A stretch of 64,000 bases of DNA from Gaiellasilicea sp033857955. GTDB taxonomy: Bacteria > Actinomycetota > Thermoleophilia > Gaiellales > Gaiellaceae. Location of the stretch: positions 1 through 64,000 of the forward strand of contig JAWVCW010000038.1 of the NCBI GenBank assembly GCA_033857955.1, in the 5' to 3' direction. Below are positions 52,030-60,071 of this stretch, one piece after another (positions within the stretch are counted from its first letter, which is position 1; each line of letters starts with the position of its first letter). The position numbers were made by a program, and so were the translations under genes. The notes under the pieces were generated by a model. The model was given only the letters and a program-made list of their open reading frames with translations, did no database searches and was not told the DNA's origin.

Positions 52030-53027
52030 GCGAGAACGGCGGCAACGGACATCTGATGCAGCTGACGGCGAAGGACTTCAAGTCCGACCAGGAGGTGCGC
52101 TGGTGCCCGGGCTGCGGCGACTACGCGATCCTGAACGCCGTCCAGTCGTTCATGCCCGAGCTGGGGCTGAAGCGGGAGAACATCGTTTTCGTCTCGGGGA
52201 TCGGCTGCGCCGCGCGCTTCCCGTACTACATGCAGACCTACGGGATGCACTCGATCCACGGCCGCGCGCCGGCGATCGCGACCGGCCTGAGCGTGTCCCG
52301 TCCGGACCTGTCCGTATGGGTCGTGACCGGCGACGGCGACTCGATGTCGATCGGCGGCAACCACCTGATCCACGCGCTGCGCCGGAACGTGAACCTGAAG
52401 ATCCTGATCTTCAACAACCAGATCTACGGGCTGACGAAGGGCCAGTACTCGCCGACGAGCGAGCTCGGGAAAGTGACGAAGTCGACGCCGATGGGGTCGC
52501 TCGACCATCCGTTCAACCCGCTGTCGCTCGCGATCGGCGCCGAGGCGAGCTTCGTCGCGCGCGCGATCGACACCGACAAGAAGGAGCTGACCGAGGTGCT
52601 GCGCGCCGCCGCCCACCACAAGGGGAGCGCCTTCGTCGAGATCTACCAGAACTGCAACATCTACAACGACGGCGCCTTCGACTTCGTGCGGGAGCAGAAG
52701 GAGAACCGGCTGTACCTCAGGCACGGCGAGCCGATCGTGTGGGGCGACAAGGGAGTGCGGCTGCTGCCGGACGGGTCGCCGGAGGTTGTCGCGGCGAGCG
52801 AACCGGGCTTGCTCGTGCACGACGCGCACGCGAAGGAGCCGGCACACGCGTTCGCGCTCTCCCGCATGACGCAGGAAGTGATCGGCGCGACCCCGATGGG
52901 CGTCTTCCGCTCGGTGGAGCGCCCGGTCTACGACGACCTGATGGCCGAGCAGATCAGCGTCGCGACGGGGAAAGGCGAAGGCGAGCTGGCGGCGCTGTTG
53001 GGTAGCGGCGACACCTGGCGCATCTGA
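52026..53027 (+). CDS. korB: 2-oxoacid:ferredoxin oxidoreductase, beta subunit
   Basis: A 333-residue TPP-binding subunit. WCPGCGDYAILNAVQ is the start of the domain; TPP/Mg binding is in GDGDSMSIGGNHLIHALRRN; the FNNQIYGLTKGQYSPTS segment is diagnostic of KorB. It partners with KorA in a ferredoxin-linked TCA-cycle step. ATG overlaps the preceding stop. Confidence 0.94.
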   Translation: MSENGGNGHLMQLTAKDFKSDQEVRWCPGCGDYAILNAVQSFMPELGLKRENIVFVSGIGCAARFPYYMQTYGMHSIHGRAPAIATGLSVSRPDLSVWVVTGDGDSMSIGGNHLIHALRRNVNLKILIFNNQIYGLTKGQYSPTSELGKVTKSTPMGSLDHPFNPLSLAIGAEASFVARAIDTDKKELTEVLRAAAHHKGSAFVEIYQNCNIYNDGAFDFVREQKENRLYLRHGEPIVWGDKGVRLLPDGSPEVVAASEPGLLVHDAHAKEPAHAFALSRMTQEVIGATPMGVFRSVERPVYDDLMAEQISVATGKGEGELAALLGSGDTWRI

Positions 53028-53041
53028 GCTTGGGTCTGTCT

Positions 53042-53656
53042 CTACTGGATCTGGTAGTGCGGACGCAGATAGCGCGAAGCTCCGCCGTTCTCGAGTAGCT
53101 CAAGAGTCTGGATACCCTTGGGCGTTACTTCCCAGTGGTTGCGGCGACCGAGCCGTCGCTTTGCCGCCAACGACACGTCGGCCAGCCTTCGTCCTACCCG
53201 GCTCGCTTCAGCTTCAGAGATTCCAATCTCCTGCGCGAGTGCGTGGTTTGTCATGCCAGGTTGCTCACTGACCGCCTTAAGAAACTGGTGTGCCGACGAA
53301 TCAAACTCGAGTTCGGCTAGTGCGCTCCAAGAAAGTGCGCGCTCCATTCCCCAGCTCGCCACATCCAAGAGCGCGAGTACGCGCCCACGGTCCTCGGCAC
53401 GATCCTCGGGGTCTGGGCTAGTTCTGACCAACGCTCGGTAGACGATCTGCAATTGTCGAGAAGCAGTGTGAAGGCTCGCCTCATCGCCATCAAGGGTGGC
53501 GTCGACAATCAGCATCGCCAGGGCGTAGGCTTTCTCGTCGTCGATGGAGCCACCACTCATTTCAGTGAGTAGCTGCCGAAGCGCGCGTACACGCGGGCCC
53601 GTCGAGAGCCGATCGCGTCGCTCCTCAAGTGATTCGCGCGTAGCCATGCCTAGCAC
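53042..53656 (-). CDS. Winged-helix regulator-like protein, 204 aa
   Basis: The C-terminal 80 residues form a MarR-like winged helix (QPGMTNHALAQEIGISEAEASRVGRRLADVSL, wing RRLGRRNHWEVTPKG). The N-terminal 110 residues are helical with no known match. It is divergent from the nitrilase-like gene with a 57-base gap, and both share a less GC-rich composition than the rest of the window, suggesting joint acquisition. TGGTATGAT (53662-53670, minus) is an extended -10-like element close to its start. Confidence 0.7.
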   Translation of the reverse strand: MLGMATRESLEERRDRLSTGPRVRALRQLLTEMSGGSIDDEKAYALAMLIVDATLDGDEASLHTASRQLQIVYRALVRTSPDPEDRAEDRGRVLALLDVASWGMERALSWSALAELEFDSSAHQFLKAVSEQPGMTNHALAQEIGISEAEASRVGRRLADVSLAAKRRLGRRNHWEVTPKGIQTLELLENGGASRYLRPHYQIQ

Positions 53657-53713
53657 TTACCATCATACCAATCTTGTCAAACATTGCGCAACAATCCCTC
53701 AACTGGGGATGGG

Positions 53714-55120
53714 ATGAACCTACCGTCCGACCCGGCAGAGCTCTTCGCCCGCCTCATCTCAGGCCTCGACGACGTCGACTTCAATGGCTTTGAAGTGTTT
53801 TCATGGATGGAACAACCTCGCGTGACGGACATCGCGGAATACATAGAAGGAGCGGCGCTCAGCAGCGACGGTTTGTCGCCGGAGCGTGTGGAGGAGTTGG
53901 TCGATGTCGCAGATCCCGACGATTTCACGCCTCAACTATTTGCGACACTGCTGGGCCTTGATCGCGCCTTGCTGTACGCAAATCCCTTTTTCGGCAGTTT
54001 CGATCAAGGAGCCCTGACCGATATTGCGGTCCGCTATGCAATGACCGGAGCACTGAATACCGACCGCACGGCTGGAACATTGTTGCCGCGATGCGCCTTT
54101 CCAGCACGTTTGGCGGCGACCCCGAACTCGCTTAACGACATTTTCCTGGGCGTTGTATGGGTCCCTAAGCAGGAGTGGAATCGGACAGAGCACTTCCGGA
54201 TCCCAACCCGAAATGACCTCACGCGTCGGGAACGCGAGACTGATCTAGAGGTGGTGTGCGTTCCGGCAGTGAGTGACGCGGAAGAATTCGACTGGTCGAT
54301 CCACGAGCACAGTGGCGTGCGCTTCTATCGGATTGCGCTACGCGATGAAGCCATTACCAAAGAGTGGATCTCGCGCATCCTGGCCGAGCTCGACGTGGTA
54401 GGCGCCACGATCGCCGTCTTCCCCGAGTTGGTGCTGAGCGAAGCTTTACTCAAGCTTTGGAAAGAAGTTCTCCTTGAGTGTCCCCCGCCTGGAGAGAGTC
54501 GTCTTAAGTGGCTACTCGTCGGCACAGGCAATACCGAGATAGGTCCGCGGCCCGTCAATCGTTGCGTCCTCTTAGACCGAGTTACGTGCGAAATTGTGCT
54601 GACGCAGGACAAGGTGTTTCCGTTTCCGCTCACCGCAGATCAGTTGGTGGAATGGAAGTTGCAGGATCTTCTCGGGACAGAACTGGCCGATGAAGACATT
54701 GAAAGCGGCAAACACGTAACGGTCGTCGAGTCGCGCCTGGGCCGACTCGTTGTTCTGATTTGCGAGGACCTTGCCCGGATTGTCGATTTGGCGCCAAGGC
54801 TGCGCACCCACGGGATCTCACATGTATTTTCGCCGATCTTCTCGAAGGAGACGAAGCCGCATCACTGGGAGCACGTTAAGGCGAAGGAATACGCCACAGA
54901 GATGGGTGCTGCAGTCGTCGTGTCAAACAGTCTCGTCATCGCTTCGCGTATGGACGACTCCGGCCCGTGGGGTACGTCCATGTTGCATTCGCCGCTTACG
55001 ACCCAACGTCGCACTTCGTTTGCGTCGACCGACCTAGCTCGCTTCACTCTCGTGGCAGGTGAACCGGTGCCACGAACAGGAGACCCCGCCTTTGATCGCG
55101 AGGACGGTCCCGAGCAGTAA
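53714..55120 (+). CDS. Nitrilase-superfamily (carbon-nitrogen hydrolase) domain protein with N-terminal extension
   Basis: A 468-residue protein from ATG 53714 with SD GGGGATGGG. The C-terminal half has the nitrilase triad in order: Glu in VFPELVLSEALL, Lys in TQDKVFPFP and Cys in VLICEDLARI. The N-terminal 160 residues are unrelated to any family I know. Base composition and codon use are atypical here. Standalone nitrilases usually hydrolyse amides; nitrilase domains also occur in some phage-defence reverse transcriptases. Confidence 0.75.
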   Translation: MNLPSDPAELFARLISGLDDVDFNGFEVFSWMEQPRVTDIAEYIEGAALSSDGLSPERVEELVDVADPDDFTPQLFATLLGLDRALLYANPFFGSFDQGALTDIAVRYAMTGALNTDRTAGTLLPRCAFPARLAATPNSLNDIFLGVVWVPKQEWNRTEHFRIPTRNDLTRRERETDLEVVCVPAVSDAEEFDWSIHEHSGVRFYRIALRDEAITKEWISRILAELDVVGATIAVFPELVLSEALLKLWKEVLLECPPPGESRLKWLLVGTGNTEIGPRPVNRCVLLDRVTCEIVLTQDKVFPFPLTADQLVEWKLQDLLGTELADEDIESGKHVTVVESRLGRLVVLICEDLARIVDLAPRLRTHGISHVFSPIFSKETKPHHWEHVKAKEYATEMGAAVVVSNSLVIASRMDDSGPWGTSMLHSPLTTQRRTSFASTDLARFTLVAGEPVPRTGDPAFDREDGPEQ

Positions 55121-55239
55121 GTCGGCGTAACTTAATCGTGCGCGGATTGGGCTCAGCACCCGCACCGCGTCACGGATCGCGCTCGCACATCGAACGCCTC
55201 GCTAGCCGTCGAAGGCGCGACAAGCCGGCGCCTCAGGTC

Positions 55240-55860
55240 TCAGCCGCACTGGGCGTGACGAAGCTCAGCGTTCGCGCGGTCTAGCTGACGCTCGGTCGGC
55301 TTGCCGCGGCCGAAGAACACGAAGACGAAGACCTCGCGCTCGCCGACGCGGGTTGATCCCTGGTAGACCCCGATCCGGCCCGGCAGGCCCTCGAAGCCGG
55401 CGTTCACGTCGGCGCGTCGGATTTGAGGCGGCCACGTGAAGGTGCGGCGCACTCTCGACGGCCGCTCGATCGACACCGTGATCTGGATTGCGATGCCCTC
55501 TGCCGGCATCGCTTCGAGCGTCCGGTGCGGTAGGCATTGGAGGCAGTCGCGCCAGCGAGTCGTCGAGGCCCCACTCGCGACCTGGGAGCAAAGCGCTGCA
55601 GACCCACCCACACAGGCATGAACGGTCCCGTAGCGCACGTGCCAGCCGGGCGCGGGAGCGAAGCGCACCGGCGCCAGGCGAGACTCGACCGCGAAAGCAG
55701 CCGAGGGCACGGTGACAACGACGAGCACGCCGATGACGAAGAAGCGTCTGATGCCAGAGATACGTTCGCCGAGACCGCTCGGGTCCCTCTGCGGCGGTTC
55801 GCGACGAACGCGCCGGGGTAGAGAGCTTCGCGTCCCCTCACTCAAGAAAGGAGATCCCAT
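55240..55860 (-). CDS. Exported hypothetical protein with Cys-rich region
   Basis: The ORF continues to an ATG at 55860 that overlaps the start of the divergent gene, so the true start may lie further in. A hydrophobic helix (RRFFVIGVLVVVTVPSAAFA) would be the signal or anchor. The mature part has Cys pairs (VHACVGGSAALC, DCLQC) and ends in RHAQCG. No family recognised. The 119 bases between the nitrilase-like gene and this stop hold nothing I can identify. Confidence 0.5.
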   Translation of the reverse strand: MGSPFLSEGTRSSLPRRVRREPPQRDPSGLGERISGIRRFFVIGVLVVVTVPSAAFAVESRLAPVRFAPAPGWHVRYGTVHACVGGSAALCSQVASGASTTRWRDCLQCLPHRTLEAMPAEGIAIQITVSIERPSRVRRTFTWPPQIRRADVNAGFEGLPGRIGVYQGSTRVGEREVFVFVFFGRGKPTERQLDRANAELRHAQCG

Positions 55861-56233
55861 GGCTGGCAGCGACGACGATCAGGGCCCGGTAAAGCCGAGC
55901 GAGCAGCGTGGCGGAGACACGCCGAACGCGGCCGAGGTGCGCGAGAAGGGCTCGTGGGCGGAGGTCGCGGCCGAGGGCCTGGTTCCGGCCGAGCTCGGCG
56001 GATCCGACGCGCCGCGCGAGCTGCTGGAGGAGGATCCGGAGCTCGGCAGCTCGGTTCTCGGGAAGACGACCGGCTCGGACGAGCCGGCGACGGAGGAGCC
56101 CATCGACTCGAGCGGGGGCGACAACGCCGACGCCACTTCCGACGTGAGCCCGCTGCCGCCGGAGGGAGTGGAGCCGGACCTCAAGGACGTCGCCGCCGCG
56201 AAGCTCCGGGCCGACGTCGAGTCGGCGGGCTAG
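55859..56233 (+). CDS. Acidic, probably disordered protein, 124 aa
   Basis: ATG 55859 with a strong SD (AAGAAAGGAGA). The protein is rich in Glu, Asp, Ser, Gly and Pro with little hydrophobic content (PLPPEGVEPDLKDVAAAKLR at the end). Likely natively unstructured. Function unknown. It is tail-to-tail with the Fic gene. Confidence 0.6.
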   Translation: MAGSDDDQGPVKPSEQRGGDTPNAAEVREKGSWAEVAAEGLVPAELGGSDAPRELLEEDPELGSSVLGKTTGSDEPATEEPIDSSGGDNADATSDVSPLPPEGVEPDLKDVAAAKLRADVESAG

Positions 56234-56237
56234 CTGC

Positions 56238-57377
56238 TTAGGGCATCCGTTCGCGGGCAGTCGCTGCCTCCACCTGCTCGCGGAGCTCGTCGCTTGCGAC
56301 GTAGCGTGTGCTGCGTCCACGACCGACCTGCGCGACGAGTCCCCCGTCGAGTAGTCGCCGGAAGTCATTGCTGGCAGTTGCCGTCGAGATACCCGCCTCC
56401 GCTTCGTACGTCCCTCTGTCTGTTCCGCCGATAAGACTTTGCTCCAGGGCGATGACGAGGCGGTCCGGCCAGCCGCGGTTCTCGACGAGGTGCTCGAGGT
56501 AGTTCCATCGCTTGGACGCCTGGGTGATCTGATCGAGCCGTCGGCCCGCCTGTTCGATATGGGCTTCGACACAGAACGCGACCCACTCGGAAGCGTCGCG
56601 CTCGGGCGAATAGCCCCCTCCCTGAACGCGTTGGAGCACCGAGTAGTACTCCGGCGTGTGGCTGCCGAGGTACTCCTCGATCGAGGCGAACTCGGGTGAC
56701 AGCAGGCCGTCGCGCGCGAGCACGAGCGACTGCGCGATGCGCGAGATCCGCCCGTTGCCGTCGCGAAACGGGTGCACCGACACCGTATGCAGATGCGCCA
56801 TCGCGCCGCGAACGACGACGTGGGCGTCCACGTCGCCCTCGCGCAGCCACTCGAGGACCTCCGCCATCAACGTGGTGACACGATCTGCGCCGGGTCCCTC
56901 GTAGATCGCCTCACCACTGCTTCCGGTGACGTAGATCGGGCCTGTTCTCCAGAGCCCCGGGCTCTTGTCCCGCTGGAAGTAGCAGGCGTCGAAGTGAAGA
57001 TCGAGAATCACACGATCCAACCAGTCGAAGGCGGGGTCGATCGCCATGACTCCGACGTGCTCCATGGCGCGCGCGTAGCACGCAACAGCCATGCGGCTCT
57101 CGTCGTCCGGGTCCACCGACTGGGTACCGGAGACGATCGCGAGGGCTTCGCCGAGAGGCACCTCGTAGCCCTCGATCGAGACCGAGCTCTCGACGGTCGA
57201 AGCCTTGACGAGACGCCGCAGTGTGCCAAGCCACGGGCTCGGGTTCTCGACCTCGCGTCCGAGCTGACCGCGAAGTCGGTCCAGCTCGGCGAGCCGGGCC
57301 TGCAGCCGCTCTGTCGTTGGGGCACGTTGGATGCGTACGATCTCGGAGATGAACGAGCTGGAGAAGCTGCTCGCCAC
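56238..57377 (-). CDS. Fic-domain protein (class II inhibitory motif)
   Basis: A 379-residue protein from GTG 57377 (start tentative). The Fic catalytic motif is HPFRDGNGRISR, and an N-terminal inhibitory motif Ser-Val-Ser-Ile-Glu-Gly matches (S/T)xxxE(G/N), the class II arrangement. A C-terminal winged helix (GTYEAEAGISTATASNDFRRLL) follows. Fic enzymes usually transfer AMP to target proteins. No antitoxin gene is adjacent; the 5' end overlaps an opposite ORF. Confidence 0.85.
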   Translation of the reverse strand: MASSFSSSFISEIVRIQRAPTTERLQARLAELDRLRGQLGREVENPSPWLGTLRRLVKASTVESSVSIEGYEVPLGEALAIVSGTQSVDPDDESRMAVACYARAMEHVGVMAIDPAFDWLDRVILDLHFDACYFQRDKSPGLWRTGPIYVTGSSGEAIYEGPGADRVTTLMAEVLEWLREGDVDAHVVVRGAMAHLHTVSVHPFRDGNGRISRIAQSLVLARDGLLSPEFASIEEYLGSHTPEYYSVLQRVQGGGYSPERDASEWVAFCVEAHIEQAGRRLDQITQASKRWNYLEHLVENRGWPDRLVIALEQSLIGGTDRGTYEAEAGISTATASNDFRRLLDGGLVAQVGRGRSTRYVASDELREQVEAATARERMP

Positions 57378-57678
57378 GCGCTCGGAGGCACGCATCGGCG
57401 TGATCGGTCTCGCCGACGTCGTTTCGAAGTACGTCGGGGAGACGGAGAAAAACCTCGAGCGCCTGTTCGACAGCGCCGAGCGTGCCGGCGCGATCCTCTT
57501 CTGCGACGAGTCGGACGACCTCTTCGGCAAGCGCGACGAGATCGAGCAGCACGACGGGCCGGTGGTGATCGGCGCCCGGTCGATCGAGTCGATCCCGGAC
57601 GAGCTCCGCAGGGGGCTCGTGATCGTGAAGGCGCCGCGGCCGCGGTGGTGGGAGCGCGTGCTAGCTAGGTCCACCTGA
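57349..57678 (+). CDS. Miniature AAA+ ATPase-like protein lacking Walker A, 109 aa
   Basis: ATG 57349. The sequence VVSKYVGETEKNLERLFDSA, then ILFCDESDDLFGKR, is the middle of a classic AAA+ domain (Walker B with Asp-Glu). The Walker A loop is absent, and the part that normally follows (sensor 1 and second helical region) is missing, so it cannot hydrolyse ATP by itself. Possibly an interaction module or a degraded gene. It overlaps the Fic start on the other strand. Confidence 0.55.
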   Translation: MNELEKLLATRSEARIGVIGLADVVSKYVGETEKNLERLFDSAERAGAILFCDESDDLFGKRDEIEQHDGPVVIGARSIESIPDELRRGLVIVKAPRPRWWERVLARST

Positions 57679-57937
57679 GGACGTCGACCGAGACGATCGC
57701 GTCCGGGTTCAGGAAGCGATCGCCGAGCCTCGGCCACTCGCCGTCGCGGCCGTCGGTGAACTTCGCGATGGTCTTCTGAGCGAGGACGAGCGCTTCCTCG
57801 TAGGACGGCGCGCCGCCGATGAGGATCGTCTCCCCGTCGCGCAGCCGGAGCACGACTCGGCGTTGTTCGAGCGGGCTCGGGCGCTGCTCAGCACCAGGGG
57901 TGGCAGGGCTGACTGGGGGCTCAGCGAGGGCGTGCAT
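57665..57937 (-). CDS. Small protein, 90 aa, paralogue of the 58713-59240 product
   Basis: ATG 57937 with SD CAGGAGA. The C-terminal 55 residues (RVVLRLRDGETILIGGAPS...DGEWPRLGDRFLNPDAIVSVDVL) align by eye with the last part of the protein at 58713-59240, and the N-terminal EPPVSPATPG matches EPPLSPATVG there. A small beta-type domain of unknown function. It ends inside the AAA-like ORF. Confidence 0.65.
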   Translation of the reverse strand: MHALAEPPVSPATPGAEQRPSPLEQRRVVLRLRDGETILIGGAPSYEEALVLAQKTIAKFTDGRDGEWPRLGDRFLNPDAIVSVDVLRWT

Positions 57938-58036
57938 AGGGTCTCCTGAACGTTGGCGGCTGCGGAGCGACCCCACTCCGACGCGCTCACTGTGACCCAA
58001 ATTCGGCCCGCCGCCTTCCCCCGGAAGCGTGATTCG

Positions 58037-58615
58037 TTACGACGCTCGGCCGGCCGCAGTCGCGTCCGGAACCTCGACCAGCTGCCCGGTCTTCACGTCG
58101 TAGATGAAGCCGTAGATCGGAATCGTGTTCGGGACGAGCGGATGGGTGCGGATGCGAGTGACGTCCTCCACCACGCTTCCCTCCCGATCGGAGATCGCGA
58201 GCCAGTCGATGTACCGAGCCTCGGCCGAGCCAGGCCCGTTGCCGACGTCCCGGAAGCCCTCGGAGCCGAGCTCGGCGGTCTCGAGGCTCTGTCCGAGCAG
58301 CTCACGCATCCGTTGGTCGTCGAAGAACTCCATTCCGCATTCCGTATGGTGGATGACGAACCACTCCTGCGTGCCGAGCAGCTTGTACGAGATCACGAGC
58401 GAGCGGATCGCGTCGTCACTGGCGCGGCCGCCGGCGTTGCGGATCACGTGCGCATCGCCCTCACTCAGGCCCGCGTACTTGGCGGGATCGAGCCGCGCGT
58501 CCATGCACGTGAGGATCCCGAACTTTCGAGCGGGCGGCAGCGCGAGCTCGCTCTTCGCACCGAACGATTCTGCGTACGCCTTGTTTGCGGACAGGACCTC
58601 GTCGAGAACTGGCAT
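58037..58615 (-). CDS. Beta-class carbonic anhydrase
   Basis: A 192-residue protein with zinc ligands Cys and Asp in LTCMDARLDP (CxDxR) and His/Cys in HHTECGM (HxxC). It reversibly hydrates CO2. The ATG is preceded by SD GAGGAG. It lies between two related small proteins (57665-57937 and 58713-59240), and its upstream region holds a palindrome. Confidence 0.93.
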   Translation of the reverse strand: MPVLDEVLSANKAYAESFGAKSELALPPARKFGILTCMDARLDPAKYAGLSEGDAHVIRNAGGRASDDAIRSLVISYKLLGTQEWFVIHHTECGMEFFDDQRMRELLGQSLETAELGSEGFRDVGNGPGSAEARYIDWLAISDREGSVVEDVTRIRTHPLVPNTIPIYGFIYDVKTGQLVEVPDATAAGRAS

Positions 58616-58629
58616 TCCATCTCCTCTTC

Positions 58630-58643
58630 GTTGACTGGTCAAC
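58630..58643. promoter_or_regulatory. GTTGAC-N2-GTCAAC palindrome upstream of carbonic anhydrase
   Basis: A perfect 6-base inverted repeat (GTTGACtgGTCAAC), with another GTCAAC half-site at 58654-58659. It lies 15 bases before the carbonic anhydrase ATG. The pattern resembles MarR-type operators; the regulator is unknown. Confidence 0.5.
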
Positions 58644-58683
58644 TACTTTACTTGTCAACGCGAGGGGCGTCGTCCACTGGCAT

Positions 58684-58707
58684 CCCCAGCGGCCGGAACT
58701 GCTGGGG
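58684..58707. terminator. Hairpin ending the 58713-59240 gene
   Basis: CCCCAGC-ggccggaact-GCTGGGG, a 7-base stem a few bases past the stop of the minus-strand gene. No T-run. Probably a factor-independent weak terminator or simple stem. Confidence 0.45.
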
Positions 58708-58712
58708 TGTGG

Positions 58713-59240
58713 CTACTCCGCGGCGAGGACGTCGATCGAGGCGACCGAGGCGGGGCGGATGAAGCGTCCGTCCATTTCCGGCCAGTCGCCAGAGTCCTCG
58801 GCCGTGCTGAAGCGCGACACGAGCTCTTTGGCCGCATCGACCGCATTGCCGCGACTGGCGAACGTCCCGAGCTCGAGCTCCTCACCGCCGAGCATCCGCA
58901 CGACCAGTCGCATTGCGGTCATCTCGACCGCAACAGGCAGTGGCACGATCGCAGCCGGCAGTGGCGCGATCGCCGCCGGCGCGATCGGAGCGGGCAGAGC
59001 CTCGAGCGCGACGGGCAGCGACTCGACGGCCGCAATCGGTGCCGGTGGAGCCGGAAGTGGAGCGGGAAGTGGAGCCGGGGCGGGCAGCGTCGTCGTCGAC
59101 GTCACCGCGGCGTTCGGCTTCAAGGCAACGGGTGCCTCGAGAAACGAAGGAGAGCGCCCCACCGTCGCAGGGCTCAACGGGGGCTCAGAGCCGCCAAGGA
59201 GGCTGACGGCCGCAGTGGGACCGTTCGCAAAGTCGTACAT
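58713..59240 (-). CDS. Pro/Ala-linker protein with C-terminal small domain, 175 aa
   Basis: ATG 59240. The middle is a Pro/Ala/Ile/Val-rich linker of repeated PAPIAPAAIAPLPAA-like units. The last 65 residues (MRLVVRMLGGEELELGTFAS...GDWPEMDGRFIRPASVASIDVL) resemble the C-terminus of the 57665-57937 protein, with shared VV-x-R, GE, WP, RF, P and DVL positions. Function unknown. Confidence 0.6.
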   Translation of the reverse strand: MYDFANGPTAAVSLLGGSEPPLSPATVGRSPSFLEAPVALKPNAAVTSTTTLPAPAPLPAPLPAPPAPIAAVESLPVALEALPAPIAPAAIAPLPAAIVPLPVAVEMTAMRLVVRMLGGEELELGTFASRGNAVDAAKELVSRFSTAEDSGDWPEMDGRFIRPASVASIDVLAAE

Positions 59241-59361
59241 GGAATGCACCTGACCCTCTCCGGCCGCCGCATTGGACCGGGGTTCGTTCACCGCAATTGG
59301 GCTCATCCTCTACGTCGTTCGGGGTGCTGTCGTCCCTCGTCTGGGTGACATGGAACGAAGA

Positions 59362-59391
59362 CGGCCGGGGGCGCCGTAGAGCCCCCGGCCG
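59362..59391. terminator. Hairpin after the RTX gene
   Basis: CGGCCGGGGGC-gccgtaga-GCCCCCGGCCG is a perfect 11-base stem, about 20 bases beyond the RTX stop on the minus strand. It has only a weak U-rich tail (TCTTCGTT on the minus strand). Confidence 0.65.
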
Positions 59392-59410
59392 CGGTGTCGC
59401 GCGGTGAGTG

Positions 59411-59980
59411 CTAGGAGTCGTCGCCGTCGCCGTGGACGGTGACCTTCTTCACGGTCTCGCAGTTGACGTAGGTGTCCGTCGTCTCCTTGGCGTTCAGCCA
59501 GAGGACGTCGTTGCCAGGGCCGCAATCGATCGTGTCGACCTGGTTGTCGCGCGCCAGCGAGTGAAGGACGTCGTCGCCCTCGCCGCCGTTCTGCGTGTCG
59601 GTTCCACGGCCGGGCCAGATGCGGTCGTTGCCGGGGCCGCCGTCGAGGGCGTCGTCGCCCGGGCGCCCGCGGAGGACGTCGTTGCCGTCGCCGCCGTTGA
59701 CGGTGTCGTTGCCGTAGCCGCCCCACACGCGGTCGTTGCCGGCGTCGCCGTTGAGCGTGTCGTTGTCACGGTTGCCGTAGACGTGATCGTTGCCGTCGCC
59801 GGCGTTGACCACATCGTCACCCGCGCGGGCGATGATGCGATCCGCGCCGGGGGTGCCGGTGATGTTGTCGGCCTTCATCGTGCCCTTGATCACCACGACG
59901 CCGTGGGCGATGGCTGCGCCCGTAGCGACGAGAGCTGTGAGGGCCGCAATCGTGCCGACCATGTACCTGACCTTCTTCAT
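59411..59980 (-). CDS. Secreted RTX-type calcium-binding protein, 189 aa
   Basis: An exported protein (signal MKKVRYMVGTIAALTALVATG) with tandem nine-residue repeats of the type Gly-Gly-x-Gly-x-Asp-x-Leu/Val (GGYGNDTVNGGDGNDVL, GRPGDDALDGGPGNDRI). These form a calcium-binding beta-roll outside the cell. The C-terminal tail has two Cys (DCGPGND, NCETV). Good SD (CAGGAGGGA). The likely promoter holds two CGTAAAAC repeats, and it is directly downstream of a two-component operon. Confidence 0.9.
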   Translation of the reverse strand: MKKVRYMVGTIAALTALVATGAAIAHGVVVIKGTMKADNITGTPGADRIIARAGDDVVNAGDGNDHVYGNRDNDTLNGDAGNDRVWGGYGNDTVNGGDGNDVLRGRPGDDALDGGPGNDRIWPGRGTDTQNGGEGDDVLHSLARDNQVDTIDCGPGNDVLWLNAKETTDTYVNCETVKKVTVHGDGDDS

Positions 59981-60049
59981 TTGGTGTCCCTCCTGTCGAA
60001 GCTGTTGGGCCCATCCTTCCCCGGCCCTGTCAGCAGGCGGTACGCCGAA

Positions 60050-60068
60050 CGTAAAACCGACGTAAAAC
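60050..60068. promoter_or_regulatory. Direct repeat CGTAAAAC x2, 11-base spacing
   Basis: Copies at 60050-60057 and 60061-60068, spaced one helical turn. This is the pattern bound by OmpR/PhoB-type response regulators. It sits in the 91-base gap between the histidine kinase stop and the RTX gene start, so it probably controls the RTX gene. Confidence 0.6.
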
Positions 60069-60071
60069 GCT

